Below the pieces are notes generated by a model. It saw nothing but the letters and a program-made list of their open reading frames with translations. It did not search any database and had not been told where the DNA came from. A stretch of 64,000 nucleotides of DNA. It comes from Bacillota bacterium (lineage in GTDB: Bacteria > Bacillota > Bacilli > Paenibacillales > Paenibacillaceae). Below are positions 52,287 through 60,148 of this stretch, piece after piece. Position numbers and translations under genes: made by a program. Every line of letters starts with the position of its first letter. The first letter of the stretch is position 1. Where the stretch lies: the NCBI GenBank assembly GCA_023460795.1, contig JAEWPC010000022.1:1-64000 (forward strand), read 5' to 3'.

Positions 52287-53708
52287 ATGGTAGTAGGAGA
52301 TGCATCCCTCGATATAGATTTGCTCGTCATCGGCGCCGGCCCCGGCGGTTACGTAGCCGCGATCCGCGCCGCTCAGCTCGGGCAGAAAGTCATGATCGCG
52401 GACAAGGGCAAATTCGGCGGCGTCTGTTTGAACGTCGGCTGTATTCCTTCCAAAGCGCTGATCAACGCCGCGCATCACTACGAAGCGATGCAGCATGCGG
52501 ACGAATACGGCTTGTCGGCCGAGAACGTCAAAGTCGACTTTACGAAAGTCCAAGCATACAAGTCTTCGGTCGTGAACAAAATGACCGGCGGCGTCGAGAT
52601 GTTGCTCAAAGCGAACAAGGTTCAAATGTTCAACGGCGAAGTCATGTTCATCAACCAGAACGAAGCTCGCCTGTTCAACGACCAAGAAGCGCCGCGCTAT
52701 CGCTTCAAGAACTGCATCATCGCGACGGGCTCCCGCCCGATCGAGTTGAAGCCGTTCCCGTTCGGCGGCCGCATCCTATCCTCGACAGAAGCGCTGTCGC
52801 TGAATGAAGTACCGAAGAGCCTTGTCGTTATCGGCGGCGGCTACATCGGTGCCGAGCTTGGCCAAATGTACTCGAAATTCGGCACGCAAGTGACGATCCT
52901 CGAAGGCGCGGACACGATCATGCCTGGCTTCGACAAAGACATGAGCCAGCTTGTCGTGAAGAAGATGAAGAAGAACAACGTCGAGATCGTTAACGGCGCG
53001 CTGGCCAAAGGCGCTACGCAGACGGACAAAGACGTTACCGTCACGTACGAAGTCGGCGGCGAAGAGAAGTCGGTTACGGCGGATTACCTGCTCGTAACGG
53101 TCGGCCGTCGCCCGAACACGGACGGAGAGCTTGGCCTCGACTTGATCGGCGTTAAAGTCGGCGAGCGCGGCTTGATCGAAGTCGACGATCAATGCCGGAC
53201 GAACATCCCGAACATCTACGCGATCGGAGACATCGTTCCGGGCGCGGCGCTGGCGCACAAAGCTTCCTACGAAGCGAAAGTCGCAGCGGAAGCGATCGCG
53301 GGACTGCCGTCCAAAGTCGATTACAAATGCATCCCTGCCGTGGCCTTCTCCGATCCGGAATGCGCAAGCGTCGGTTACACCGAGAAGGAAGCGAAGGACA
53401 AAGGCTTCAAAGCGAAATCGAGCAAGTTCCCGTTCGGCGGCAACGGCCGCGCGGTAACGCTCGGCGGCGCGGACGGCTTCATGAAGCTCATTCATGACGA
53501 AGATACCGGCCTCGTGCTCGGCGCGCAAATCGCCGGCGTCGAAGCATCCAACATGATCGCTGAACTTGGTCTTGCGATCGAGATGGGCGCTACGATCGAG
53601 GATATCGCGCTGACGATTCATGCGCATCCAACGCTCGGCGAAATCACGATGGATACGGCGGAGCTCGCGATGGGCCACCCGATCCACACGATGGCGCCTA
53701 AAAAATAA
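52287..53708 (+). CDS. pdhD: dihydrolipoamide dehydrogenase (E3)
   Basis: E3 reoxidises the lipoyl groups and makes NADH. The 473-residue flavoprotein has FAD motif GAGPGGYVAA near residue 16, redox-active disulfide GGVCLNVGCIPSKA near 45, NAD motif GGGYIGAELG near 186, and the C-terminal interface His in HAHPTLGE near 450. It closes the operon 3 bp after pdhC and is followed by a terminator. Confidence 0.97.
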   Translation: MVVGDASLDIDLLVIGAGPGGYVAAIRAAQLGQKVMIADKGKFGGVCLNVGCIPSKALINAAHHYEAMQHADEYGLSAENVKVDFTKVQAYKSSVVNKMTGGVEMLLKANKVQMFNGEVMFINQNEARLFNDQEAPRYRFKNCIIATGSRPIELKPFPFGGRILSSTEALSLNEVPKSLVVIGGGYIGAELGQMYSKFGTQVTILEGADTIMPGFDKDMSQLVVKKMKKNNVEIVNGALAKGATQTDKDVTVTYEVGGEEKSVTADYLLVTVGRRPNTDGELGLDLIGVKVGERGLIEVDDQCRTNIPNIYAIGDIVPGAALAHKASYEAKVAAEAIAGLPSKVDYKCIPAVAFSDPECASVGYTEKEAKDKGFKAKSSKFPFGGNGRAVTLGGADGFMKLIHDEDTGLVLGAQIAGVEASNMIAELGLAIEMGATIEDIALTIHAHPTLGEITMDTAELAMGHPIHTMAPKK

Positions 53709-53721
53709 TCGATTGTTTACC

Positions 53722-53779
53722 ATGCACCTTTTGAGGCGCGGCGTTATCGTCGTCAGCGCTTCGGGAGGTGCATATTTTT
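53722..53779 (+). terminator. terminator after pdhD
   Basis: ATGCACCT (53722-53729) pairs with AGGTGCAT (53766-53773), with partial inner pairing of GAGGCGC and GCGCTTC, then TTTTT. Confidence 0.75.
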
Positions 53780-53810
53780 ATACGAAAGCCTTGAAGGAGA
53801 GTGGAACGCG

Positions 53811-54329
53811 ATGGATGAACAGACGAAAGCGATTCCGGTCAGCCAGTCCAGATCGATCATGACGGAGCTCGTGTTTCCTACGGACACGAATCATCACGGC
53901 ACGATGTTCGGCGGCACGGTCATGAAGTACATCGACAAAATCTCGGCGATCGCGGCGATCCGCCATTGCCGCAAACCGGTCGTGACCGCGTCGACGGATA
54001 GCTTGGACTTCGTGTCCCCGATCAGGATGGGAGAAGCCGTCGAGCTGGAGGCGTTCGTCACTTGGACGCACCGCAGCTCGATGGAAGTATACGTCGTCGT
54101 CCGCGCGGAAAATTTGTTCACGGGGGAGCGGCGCGTGACCGTAACCGCGTTCTCCACGTTCGTAGCGTTAAACGAAGAAGGCAAGCCGACTGCGGTGCCG
54201 CCCGTCCAGCCGGAGAACGAGCAGGAGCGCAAGCTGTACGATAGCGCGCCGGAGCGCCATGCGCTGCGGATGAAGCGGCGGCACGAACGATTTGCATCCG
54301 CGGAATCGACAGAATCTCGGAGCGAATGA
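53811..54329 (+). CDS. acyl-CoA thioesterase, hotdog fold (YkhA-like)
   Basis: The 172-residue hotdog protein has the family motif DTNHHGTMFGGTVMKYID near residue 25 with the catalytic Asp-type position in the long helix, then VTASTDSLDF. It hydrolyses acyl-CoA thioesters; chain-length preference is unknown. The charged C-terminal tail (RMKRRHERF) is not conserved to my knowledge. It sits between the pdh terminator and thyA. Confidence 0.9.
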   Translation: MDEQTKAIPVSQSRSIMTELVFPTDTNHHGTMFGGTVMKYIDKISAIAAIRHCRKPVVTASTDSLDFVSPIRMGEAVELEAFVTWTHRSSMEVYVVVRAENLFTGERRVTVTAFSTFVALNEEGKPTAVPPVQPENEQERKLYDSAPERHALRMKRRHERFASAESTESRSE

Positions 54330-54376
54330 TAGAATAAGACGTGTGATCGGGAACATCGAGCGGAGGTACTTGTTGC

Positions 54377-55339
54377 ATGAGCGCTAATGAAACGGCTTAT
54401 TTGAATTTATTGAAGCATGTGAAACAACACGGTGCGGTAAAGCAGGATCGGACGGGTACGGGGACGATCTCGGTGTTCGGATACCAGATGAGATTCGATC
54501 TCGAGGAAGGCTTTCCGCTCCTGACGACGAAGAGAGTCCCCTTCCGTCTCATCGCCAGCGAGCTGCTCTGGTTCATTAAAGGCGATACGAACATTCGCTA
54601 TCTGCTCAAACACAACAATAACATCTGGAACGAATGGGCGTTCAAGAAGTGGGTGGAGAGCGCCGAATACGACGGTCCCGATATGACGAATTTCGGCCTT
54701 CGGTCGCAGACCGATCCGGAATTTAACGAGAAGTACTTGGAGCAGGAGCAAATTTTCAAAAAGCTCGTGCTGGAAGACGACCGGTTCGCGAGCGAATACG
54801 GGGATTTGGGCAACGTGTACGGCAAGCAATGGAGACGCTGGACGACTTCGCAGGGCGAGACGATCGACCAGCTGAAGAACGTGATCGAGGAGATCAAGCG
54901 GAATCCCGATTCGAGGCGTCTGATCGTTACGGCATGGTCGCCGGAGGATGCGACGCCGCAGCGGTCGGCTCTTCCGCCATGCCATACGCTCTTCCAGTTT
55001 TACGTGGCTAACGGCAAGCTGTCGTGCCAACTGTATCAGAGAAGCGGCGATATTTTCCTGGGTATTCCGTTCAACATCGCGAGCTATAGCTTGCTGACTC
55101 ATATGATCGCCCAGGAATGCGGGCTAGGCGCCGGGGAATTCGTGCATACGATCGGCGACGCGCATATCTACTCCAACCACCTGGAGCAGATCGATAAGCA
55201 GCTTGCCAGGGACGTCAGGCCGTTGCCGACTTTGAAGCTTAATCCAGCCATTCAGTCTATCTTCGATTACGATGTGGAAGACGTATCGGTGGAAGGGTAT
55301 GACCCTCACCCGGCGATTAAAGCGCCTGTTGCGGTGTAA
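54377..55339 (+). CDS. thyA: thymidylate synthase ThyA
   Basis: ThyA methylates dUMP using methylenetetrahydrofolate. The 320-residue enzyme is the long form, as in Lactobacillus casei, with about 50 extra residues near 88-140 compared with the E. coli enzyme. The nucleophile is C202 in ALPPCHTLF, and RRLIVTAWSPED precedes it. The dihydrofolate reductase gene that normally follows thyA lies 4.2 kb away here. Confidence 0.97.
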   Translation: MSANETAYLNLLKHVKQHGAVKQDRTGTGTISVFGYQMRFDLEEGFPLLTTKRVPFRLIASELLWFIKGDTNIRYLLKHNNNIWNEWAFKKWVESAEYDGPDMTNFGLRSQTDPEFNEKYLEQEQIFKKLVLEDDRFASEYGDLGNVYGKQWRRWTTSQGETIDQLKNVIEEIKRNPDSRRLIVTAWSPEDATPQRSALPPCHTLFQFYVANGKLSCQLYQRSGDIFLGIPFNIASYSLLTHMIAQECGLGAGEFVHTIGDAHIYSNHLEQIDKQLARDVRPLPTLKLNPAIQSIFDYDVEDVSVEGYDPHPAIKAPVAV

Positions 55340-55393
55340 GCCGTTCCGTCGATAGAGGCTGTCTCCGAAGCGATATTGCGTCTTGAGTTCGAG

Positions 55394-55577
55394 AATAACA
55401 ACGATATGCCGTTATTTTAGGCGAACAGCCCCAATCTACAAGGAATAACAACCATATGCAGTTATGTCTTCGCAGTAACTCGGTTTTCGTATCTTAATGA
55501 CGGAATAACTGCAATTGGTTGTTATATGAGCGCGGAAACGGAGTTTGCCTTTATATAACGGCTAATGGTTGTTATTC
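55394..55577. repeat. four-palindrome intergenic element S
   Basis: Four 23-bp palindromic motifs start at 55394, 55444, 55504 and 55554, spaced 50, 60 and 50 bp. Motifs 1 and 2 read AATAACAACNATATGC then GTTAT; motifs 3 and 4 are inverted, with GGTTGTTAT at the end. The sequence and the two-facing-two order match element R at 22348-22531, while spacers do not. Element and terminator together fill the 375 bp between thyA and the next gene, apart from the next gene's leader. Confidence 0.93.
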
Positions 55578-55584
55578 GAATCTG

Positions 55585-55610
55585 AACCGCCCTTTCTATA
55601 AGGCGGTTTT
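55585..55610 (+). terminator. intrinsic terminator after thyA and element S
   Basis: AACCGCC and GGCGGTT form the stem, with CTT/AA pairing inside, followed by TTTTCTT. The element S lies between the thyA stop and this terminator, so it would be in the 3' untranslated RNA. Confidence 0.8.
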
Positions 55611-55714
55611 CTTCGTTCTTGCCACAAAAATAATTACCATGCGTTCAAACCGGATCGCCCAAGTCTCCGTTTCCTTTAAGGAATGACATTATCCGGAAGG
55701 AGATCGGTTAACGG

Positions 55715-57331
55715 ATGAAGAGAAGAAGCAGGCTGTTGTTGACGATTATACTCGCGGCAAGCCTACTAACCATTCCATGGATCGCGCAGGCGGAAGAGGC
55801 GCTTCCGAGCGGCGGCAGCGCAGCTCCATTATTCGCTCAGGCATCGGATCTCGCCGCGCAGCTAGGCGTGCTTCGCGGGGACGGCCAGGGAGTCAGCGAA
55901 GCCTACTTGGCGAAATCGACGACGAGGATTCAAGCTGCGATCCTTTACTTGCGATTGCTCGGCAAGGAAGGGGAAGCGTTGGCTTATTCCGGAACGGATA
56001 CGTTCGCCGACGCGGCGTCCGCAGGGAAAGCGAACGGGCCGGTATTAGCGTATTTGAGGAATCATCCCGAGTACGGCTGGAACGGAACAGGCGGCAATCA
56101 ATTCGAGCCCAACGCGCCAGTCACGTCCCAGCAGTTGTACAAAGTGATGTTGGAAGCGCTCGAATATAAGTCAGGGTCGGATTTCGATTACGACGACACG
56201 CTTGCCTTCGCGGCATCCAAGGGCTTAATCCGCGCGGCGGCCGCTGCGCCGTTCAAGAACGCCGACCTTGCCGTCGCTTTGATCGAAGCGCTGCAAGCGA
56301 CGGTTAAAGCCGGCGGCAAGACGTTATTCGCGCAGCTCGCCCTTCCGCCAGTGCCTGCTGGCGCCGCGGACATATTGGGCGGCGAACGGATCGATATCGC
56401 CAAGGCATCGGACGGCACGACTTATCTGACGGACGGCGAAGGCAAGGCGCTGTATCTATTCACGAAGGATAGCGTGGATTTGAACTCGTGCCAGGACCAA
56501 TGCCTGGCGAATTGGCCGGTTCTGTACTCGGATAACGTGTTGCTGGCGAATGGATTGAATCGTTCGGATTTCGGTTCGTTCACGCGTTCGGACGGGAGCA
56601 AGCAACTGACGTACAAAGGCTGGCCGCTGTATACCTTCGCGAAGGATACGAAGGCTGGCGACGTGAACGGAGAAGGCGTGGGCGGCGTATGGTTCCTGAT
56701 TAAGCAGCCGTTCTATACGGTCGGGTTGGGCACGGACGCAAAGCTTGGCAACTATTTGGTCGACAGCCTAGGGAATACGCTGTATTATTTTGACAAAGAC
56801 GAGGTAGGGGCAAGCGTATGCACGGGTACTTGCCTCGAGAACTGGCCGGCGTTCCACGCGGACGCCATCCAAGCTCCGAAGGGCGTCAACGCGGGCGATT
56901 TCGGCGAGATCACTCAGGAAGACGGCACGAAACAGACGACGTTCAAAGGTTATCCGCTTTACTATTTCGTCAAAGACGCGAAACGCGGCGACTTGAACGG
57001 GCAAGCGGTGAATAATGTCTGGTTCGTCGTCGACCCGGTTAAATTCGAGGGGACGACGACGGGGCTTGCCCAGACGTCTAAGGTCACGATCGAGATGAAA
57101 GACTACAAATTCCAATCGGCCGACATTACGGTCAAAGCGGGCACGACGATCGAATTCGTCAACCGTGACGCGGATATGAAGCATAACGCCGTCGCGGCGA
57201 ACGGGGAATTCGAGACTCCTTTGCTGGAAGAAGGGCAGACCGCCACGATCACGCTGACGAAGCCGGGCGTCTACGAATACTTCTGCGAGCCTCATAAATC
57301 GTTCATGAAAGGAAAGATAACCGTACAATGA
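55715..57331 (+). CDS. secreted protein with two COG4315 repeats and a cupredoxin domain
   Basis: The 538-residue product has a signal peptide (about 1-26), an N-terminal helical region with two S-layer-homology-like stretches, two copies of the secreted-repeat domain PF03640/COG4315 (about 235-332 and 335-440; motifs YLTDGEGKALYLF, SCQDQCLANWP and GDVNGEGVGGVWF, then similar), and a C-terminal cupredoxin with likely copper ligands H490, C524, H527 and M531. Such modules suggest surface electron transfer. The last four bases overlap the next gene (ATGA). Confidence 0.85.
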   Translation: MKRRSRLLLTIILAASLLTIPWIAQAEEALPSGGSAAPLFAQASDLAAQLGVLRGDGQGVSEAYLAKSTTRIQAAILYLRLLGKEGEALAYSGTDTFADAASAGKANGPVLAYLRNHPEYGWNGTGGNQFEPNAPVTSQQLYKVMLEALEYKSGSDFDYDDTLAFAASKGLIRAAAAAPFKNADLAVALIEALQATVKAGGKTLFAQLALPPVPAGAADILGGERIDIAKASDGTTYLTDGEGKALYLFTKDSVDLNSCQDQCLANWPVLYSDNVLLANGLNRSDFGSFTRSDGSKQLTYKGWPLYTFAKDTKAGDVNGEGVGGVWFLIKQPFYTVGLGTDAKLGNYLVDSLGNTLYYFDKDEVGASVCTGTCLENWPAFHADAIQAPKGVNAGDFGEITQEDGTKQTTFKGYPLYYFVKDAKRGDLNGQAVNNVWFVVDPVKFEGTTTGLAQTSKVTIEMKDYKFQSADITVKAGTTIEFVNRDADMKHNAVAANGEFETPLLEEGQTATITLTKPGVYEYFCEPHKSFMKGKITVQ

Positions 57332-58008
57332 AACGACTGACAGCTAAGGGATTCGCCGTTCTGATGGTCGTTGCGTTGATCGTCTCGCTAGCGGCATGCG
57401 GCTCCAAGAATGATAATGATGAGGCCGCGGCGGCGCCGAGCGCGGCGACCCCGGAAGCAACCGCAAGCAGCGACGCTTCGGCGTCTCAGACGGAAGAAGC
57501 GTCCGCATCTACGGCCGAGTCTCCATCGGCCGAACCTTCCGCTTCCGCCAGCGCCTCGCACGAAGCCGAGCATGAGGTCGAGCACGAGGCAGAACATGAA
57601 GCCGAAGCGTCTCCGTCTTCGTCCGCGAAACCTTCATCGTCGCCGACAAAACCGGATAAACCGGCATCGCCTTCACCATCGCCTTCGTCATCCGCGTCAG
57701 CCGAAGCATCGGCCTCGCCGTCCGCTTCCCAGGATGACGACTCGGACAAAGCGGAAGAGATCGTCGTAGAGATCAAAGGCTTCGCTTTCTCCCCAGCGGA
57801 CATCACGATCAAGAAGGGACAGACGGTCACGTTCGTCAATCGCGACAAAGTCAGGCATAACGCCGCGGCGGATGACGGTTCGTTCGAAACCGTCCTATTA
57901 GGCCAAGACGAGTCCGCGACGGTTACGCTCGACGAGGTCGGGGAGTTCGGGTATTATTGCATGCCGCATCCGAACATGAGGGGTAAGATCACGGTCACGG
58001 AAGATTAA
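57328..58008 (+). CDS. cupredoxin lipoprotein
   Basis: The 226-residue protein begins with a lipoprotein signal ending LAAC (cysteine 24), then about 120 residues of Ala/Ser/Pro/Glu-rich low-complexity spacer containing His-Glu repeats, and a cupredoxin domain from about 145 with ligands H177, C211, H214 and M217. The ligand spacing equals that of the protein encoded upstream, so the two domains are paralogues. It is probably anchored to the membrane outside and may pass electrons to or from its partner. A terminator follows. Confidence 0.88.
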   Translation: MKRLTAKGFAVLMVVALIVSLAACGSKNDNDEAAAAPSAATPEATASSDASASQTEEASASTAESPSAEPSASASASHEAEHEVEHEAEHEAEASPSSSAKPSSSPTKPDKPASPSPSPSSSASAEASASPSASQDDDSDKAEEIVVEIKGFAFSPADITIKKGQTVTFVNRDKVRHNAAADDGSFETVLLGQDESATVTLDEVGEFGYYCMPHPNMRGKITVTED

Positions 58009-58014
58009 TAGATG

Positions 58015-58050
58015 GCGGGCGGGGAGCTGAATCCCCGTCCGCTTGTTTCG
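58015..58050 (+). terminator. terminator after the cupredoxin genes
   Basis: GCGGGCGGGGA (58015-58025) and TCCCCGTCCGC (58032-58042) pair with one G-T wobble; TTGTTTCGCTTT follows. It separates the copper protein pair from the sigma factor genes. Confidence 0.75.
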
Positions 58051-58094
58051 CTTTAAGTTTGCCAGGAGAGATGAGGAACGAGGAGAAGGTGCCC

Positions 58095-58661
58095 ATGCCT
58101 ATACCGTCCGATGCGGAGTTGATGAGACAAATCCGCGAGCAACGCCAAGACGCGCTCGAGCTGCTGTACGATCGATACGTCCGGCTTGTTTACTCGTTCG
58201 CGCGCAAAGCGTGCGGCGACGAATCGATGGCGCGCGAAGTCGTTCAGCTCGTATTCACGCGTCTTTGGACGACGCGGGCGGAATTCGACGCGGGTCGAGG
58301 CGCGTTCTCGAATTGGCTCGTCACCGTAACGAGGAATATCGCCATCGACGTCATGCGGCGCGAACGGCGGCACAGACAGACCGTATCCATCGACGAATGG
58401 ACCGGACACGGCAACGAGGATGAACCCGGCAATCCGGAGGCCGCGGCGTTGCGCAGATCCGCGCAATCGGAGCTGGCAAGGGCGTCGCGGGCGTTAAGCA
58501 AGGCGCAGCAGCGCGTTATCGAGCTTCTATATTGGAAGGGTTTTACGCTCCAAGAGATTGCGGAGATGGGCCATGAACCGCTCGGAACAGTCAAAAACCG
58601 GCTTCATCAGGCGTTAAAGACGCTGCGCAGACAACTCCAAGGCTTGAGGGAGGAACAATGA
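58095..58661 (+). CDS. ECF sigma factor (SigK-type)
   Basis: The 188-residue protein has sigma region 2 (ALELLYDRYVRLVYSFA and WLVTVTRNIAIDVMRRERR) and region 4 (LSKAQQRVIELLYWKGFTLQEIAE and GTVKNRLHQAL). ATG 58095 is chosen because GGAGAAGG lies 8 bases upstream. It is paired, 3 bp apart, with an anti-sigma gene of RskA type, so the signal is probably envelope- or redox-related. Its targets may include the copper proteins just upstream, which is inference from position. Confidence 0.92.
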   Translation: MPIPSDAELMRQIREQRQDALELLYDRYVRLVYSFARKACGDESMAREVVQLVFTRLWTTRAEFDAGRGAFSNWLVTVTRNIAIDVMRRERRHRQTVSIDEWTGHGNEDEPGNPEAAALRRSAQSELARASRALSKAQQRVIELLYWKGFTLQEIAEMGHEPLGTVKNRLHQALKTLRRQLQGLREEQ

Positions 58662-58664
58662 CCG

Positions 58665-59450
58665 ATGAATAGACCTGATACGAATCCTTGCGAAGGATTG
58701 ATCGATTATATAGCAGGCAGCAGCTCCGACGTCGAGCGCAAACGGTTCGAGAAGCATTTGGCAGCTTGCGCGGCCTGCAGAGAAGAAGCGGAAATCTGGC
58801 GCGACCTATGGGAGAGACAGGCCGACGACGTGGAGCTGATCGATCCGCCTGCAGATTTGAAGAACGACGTGCTTGGGCCCTTGCTGCGCGCCATGGAGGA
58901 GGATGCGCCATCCGTGACCGAGCAACGCAAACCTAAGCAAACGCTGAAGAAGGTGAGCATATACGCGACGAGCGCGGCGCTCATTGCCTTCGTGTTCTTC
59001 GCGGGCTGGTTCAGCGCGATCTCCTTGGACGCCGGGCAAGGTTCCGCGGAAGTTTCGGCAGCGCAAATGCCGGCGACTATCGATACGTTATACCGCTTAA
59101 CCGCGGTAGAAGAGTCCGGCAAGTTCGAAGGACGGTCTCGCGCTTACGGCGTAGCCTGCAAAGTCAACTCCGGCCGCCAAGAGCAGCTCGTCGTCTACGT
59201 GTTCGATTCGCCGGCAACGCAAGGCACAGAGGCCTACCAGGTCTGGTTGTGGCATGAAGGAGAAAGACGGAGCGCCGGTACGTTCAAGGTAGATTCTACC
59301 GGCATCGGCATGATGACGCTGCCGCTTACGGACAAGTCCGACCCGTTCGACGCCATCGGCGTCACGCTGGAACCGGACAACGCCTCCACGTCGCCGAGAG
59401 GACCTAAGATGTTCGGATCAGATCAGCCGGAAAACTATACCAAAGCCTAA
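58665..59450 (+). CDS. zinc-binding anti-sigma factor with RskA C-terminal domain
   Basis: The 261-residue protein has a ZAS zinc motif H31-xxx-C35-xx-C38 in a cytoplasmic N-domain, a transmembrane helix at about 98-119, and an extracytoplasmic RskA-type domain (about 135-261) with AYQVWLWHEGERRSAGTF and VTLEPDNASTSPRGP. It should hold the ECF sigma factor at the membrane until a signal releases it. The zinc cysteines could be redox-sensitive. Confidence 0.9.
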   Translation: MNRPDTNPCEGLIDYIAGSSSDVERKRFEKHLAACAACREEAEIWRDLWERQADDVELIDPPADLKNDVLGPLLRAMEEDAPSVTEQRKPKQTLKKVSIYATSAALIAFVFFAGWFSAISLDAGQGSAEVSAAQMPATIDTLYRLTAVEESGKFEGRSRAYGVACKVNSGRQEQLVVYVFDSPATQGTEAYQVWLWHEGERRSAGTFKVDSTGIGMMTLPLTDKSDPFDAIGVTLEPDNASTSPRGPKMFGSDQPENYTKA

Positions 59451-59559
59451 TATTGGAAACTTATCTCCTTCTATTGTTCGGGTAGGCAACCCCAAATAGG
59501 TGTGATATGATAGGAAATAATCATTTTATCAACCTATTTCCGAACTTGAGGGGTACCAC

Positions 59560-60042
59560 ATGTCGGTAACGCTAATTGCAGCTGTCGCCTCTAACGGCGT
59601 TATTGGGAATAATAACGAATTGATATGGCGGCTGCCTGCGGATATGGCTTTCTTCACCCGTAATACGCTGGGCAAGCCGGTGCTGATGGGACGCAAGACG
59701 TTCGAATCGCTCAAGCGTCCGCTCAGGGATCGTACGAACATTATCGTGTCCAGGACGATGAAGGAAGCCCCGGAAGGCTGCGAGCTGGTGCGGTCGGTTG
59801 ACGAAGCGCTGGCGAAGTATCGCGATTCCGAGCTCATGGTCATCGGAGGAGCGGAAATCTATGCTTTGACGATGGACGTCGCGGATCGGCTATTATTGAC
59901 GGAGATCGATCAAGCCTTCGCGGGAGATACGTATTTTCCTCCATATGATCGTTCGCGGTGGAAACTCGTGTCGCGCACGCCCGGCGTACAGGACGAGCGC
60001 AATCTGCTGCCGTTTTCGTTCTGCGAATACGAACGCGCATAG
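59560..60042 (+). CDS. folA: dihydrofolate reductase
   Basis: The 160-residue enzyme has AAVASNGVIG at the N-terminus, the W in IWRLPADMAFF with the substrate-binding Asp, GRKTFESL for NADPH and VIGGAEIY near 96. It regenerates tetrahydrofolate used up by ThyA. A possible extended -10, TGATATGAT, lies about 55 bp upstream, so it has its own promoter. Confidence 0.95.
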   Translation: MSVTLIAAVASNGVIGNNNELIWRLPADMAFFTRNTLGKPVLMGRKTFESLKRPLRDRTNIIVSRTMKEAPEGCELVRSVDEALAKYRDSELMVIGGAEIYALTMDVADRLLLTEIDQAFAGDTYFPPYDRSRWKLVSRTPGVQDERNLLPFSFCEYERA

Positions 60043-60148
60043 CGGAATGATGCAAATTAATCGTCGTATAATCCATTCTTGCATATGTCCTGTTTTGGTA
60101 GGATGATCTATTATTAACGCGTAATACGAGGCAGATGGAGGAAATGTG

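Noticed and set aside
57388..57848. Overlapping frames on both strands in the cupredoxin lipoprotein gene
   Set aside because: They come from the Ser/Ala/Pro/Glu low-complexity spacer; the frame with lipobox and copper ligands is the real one.
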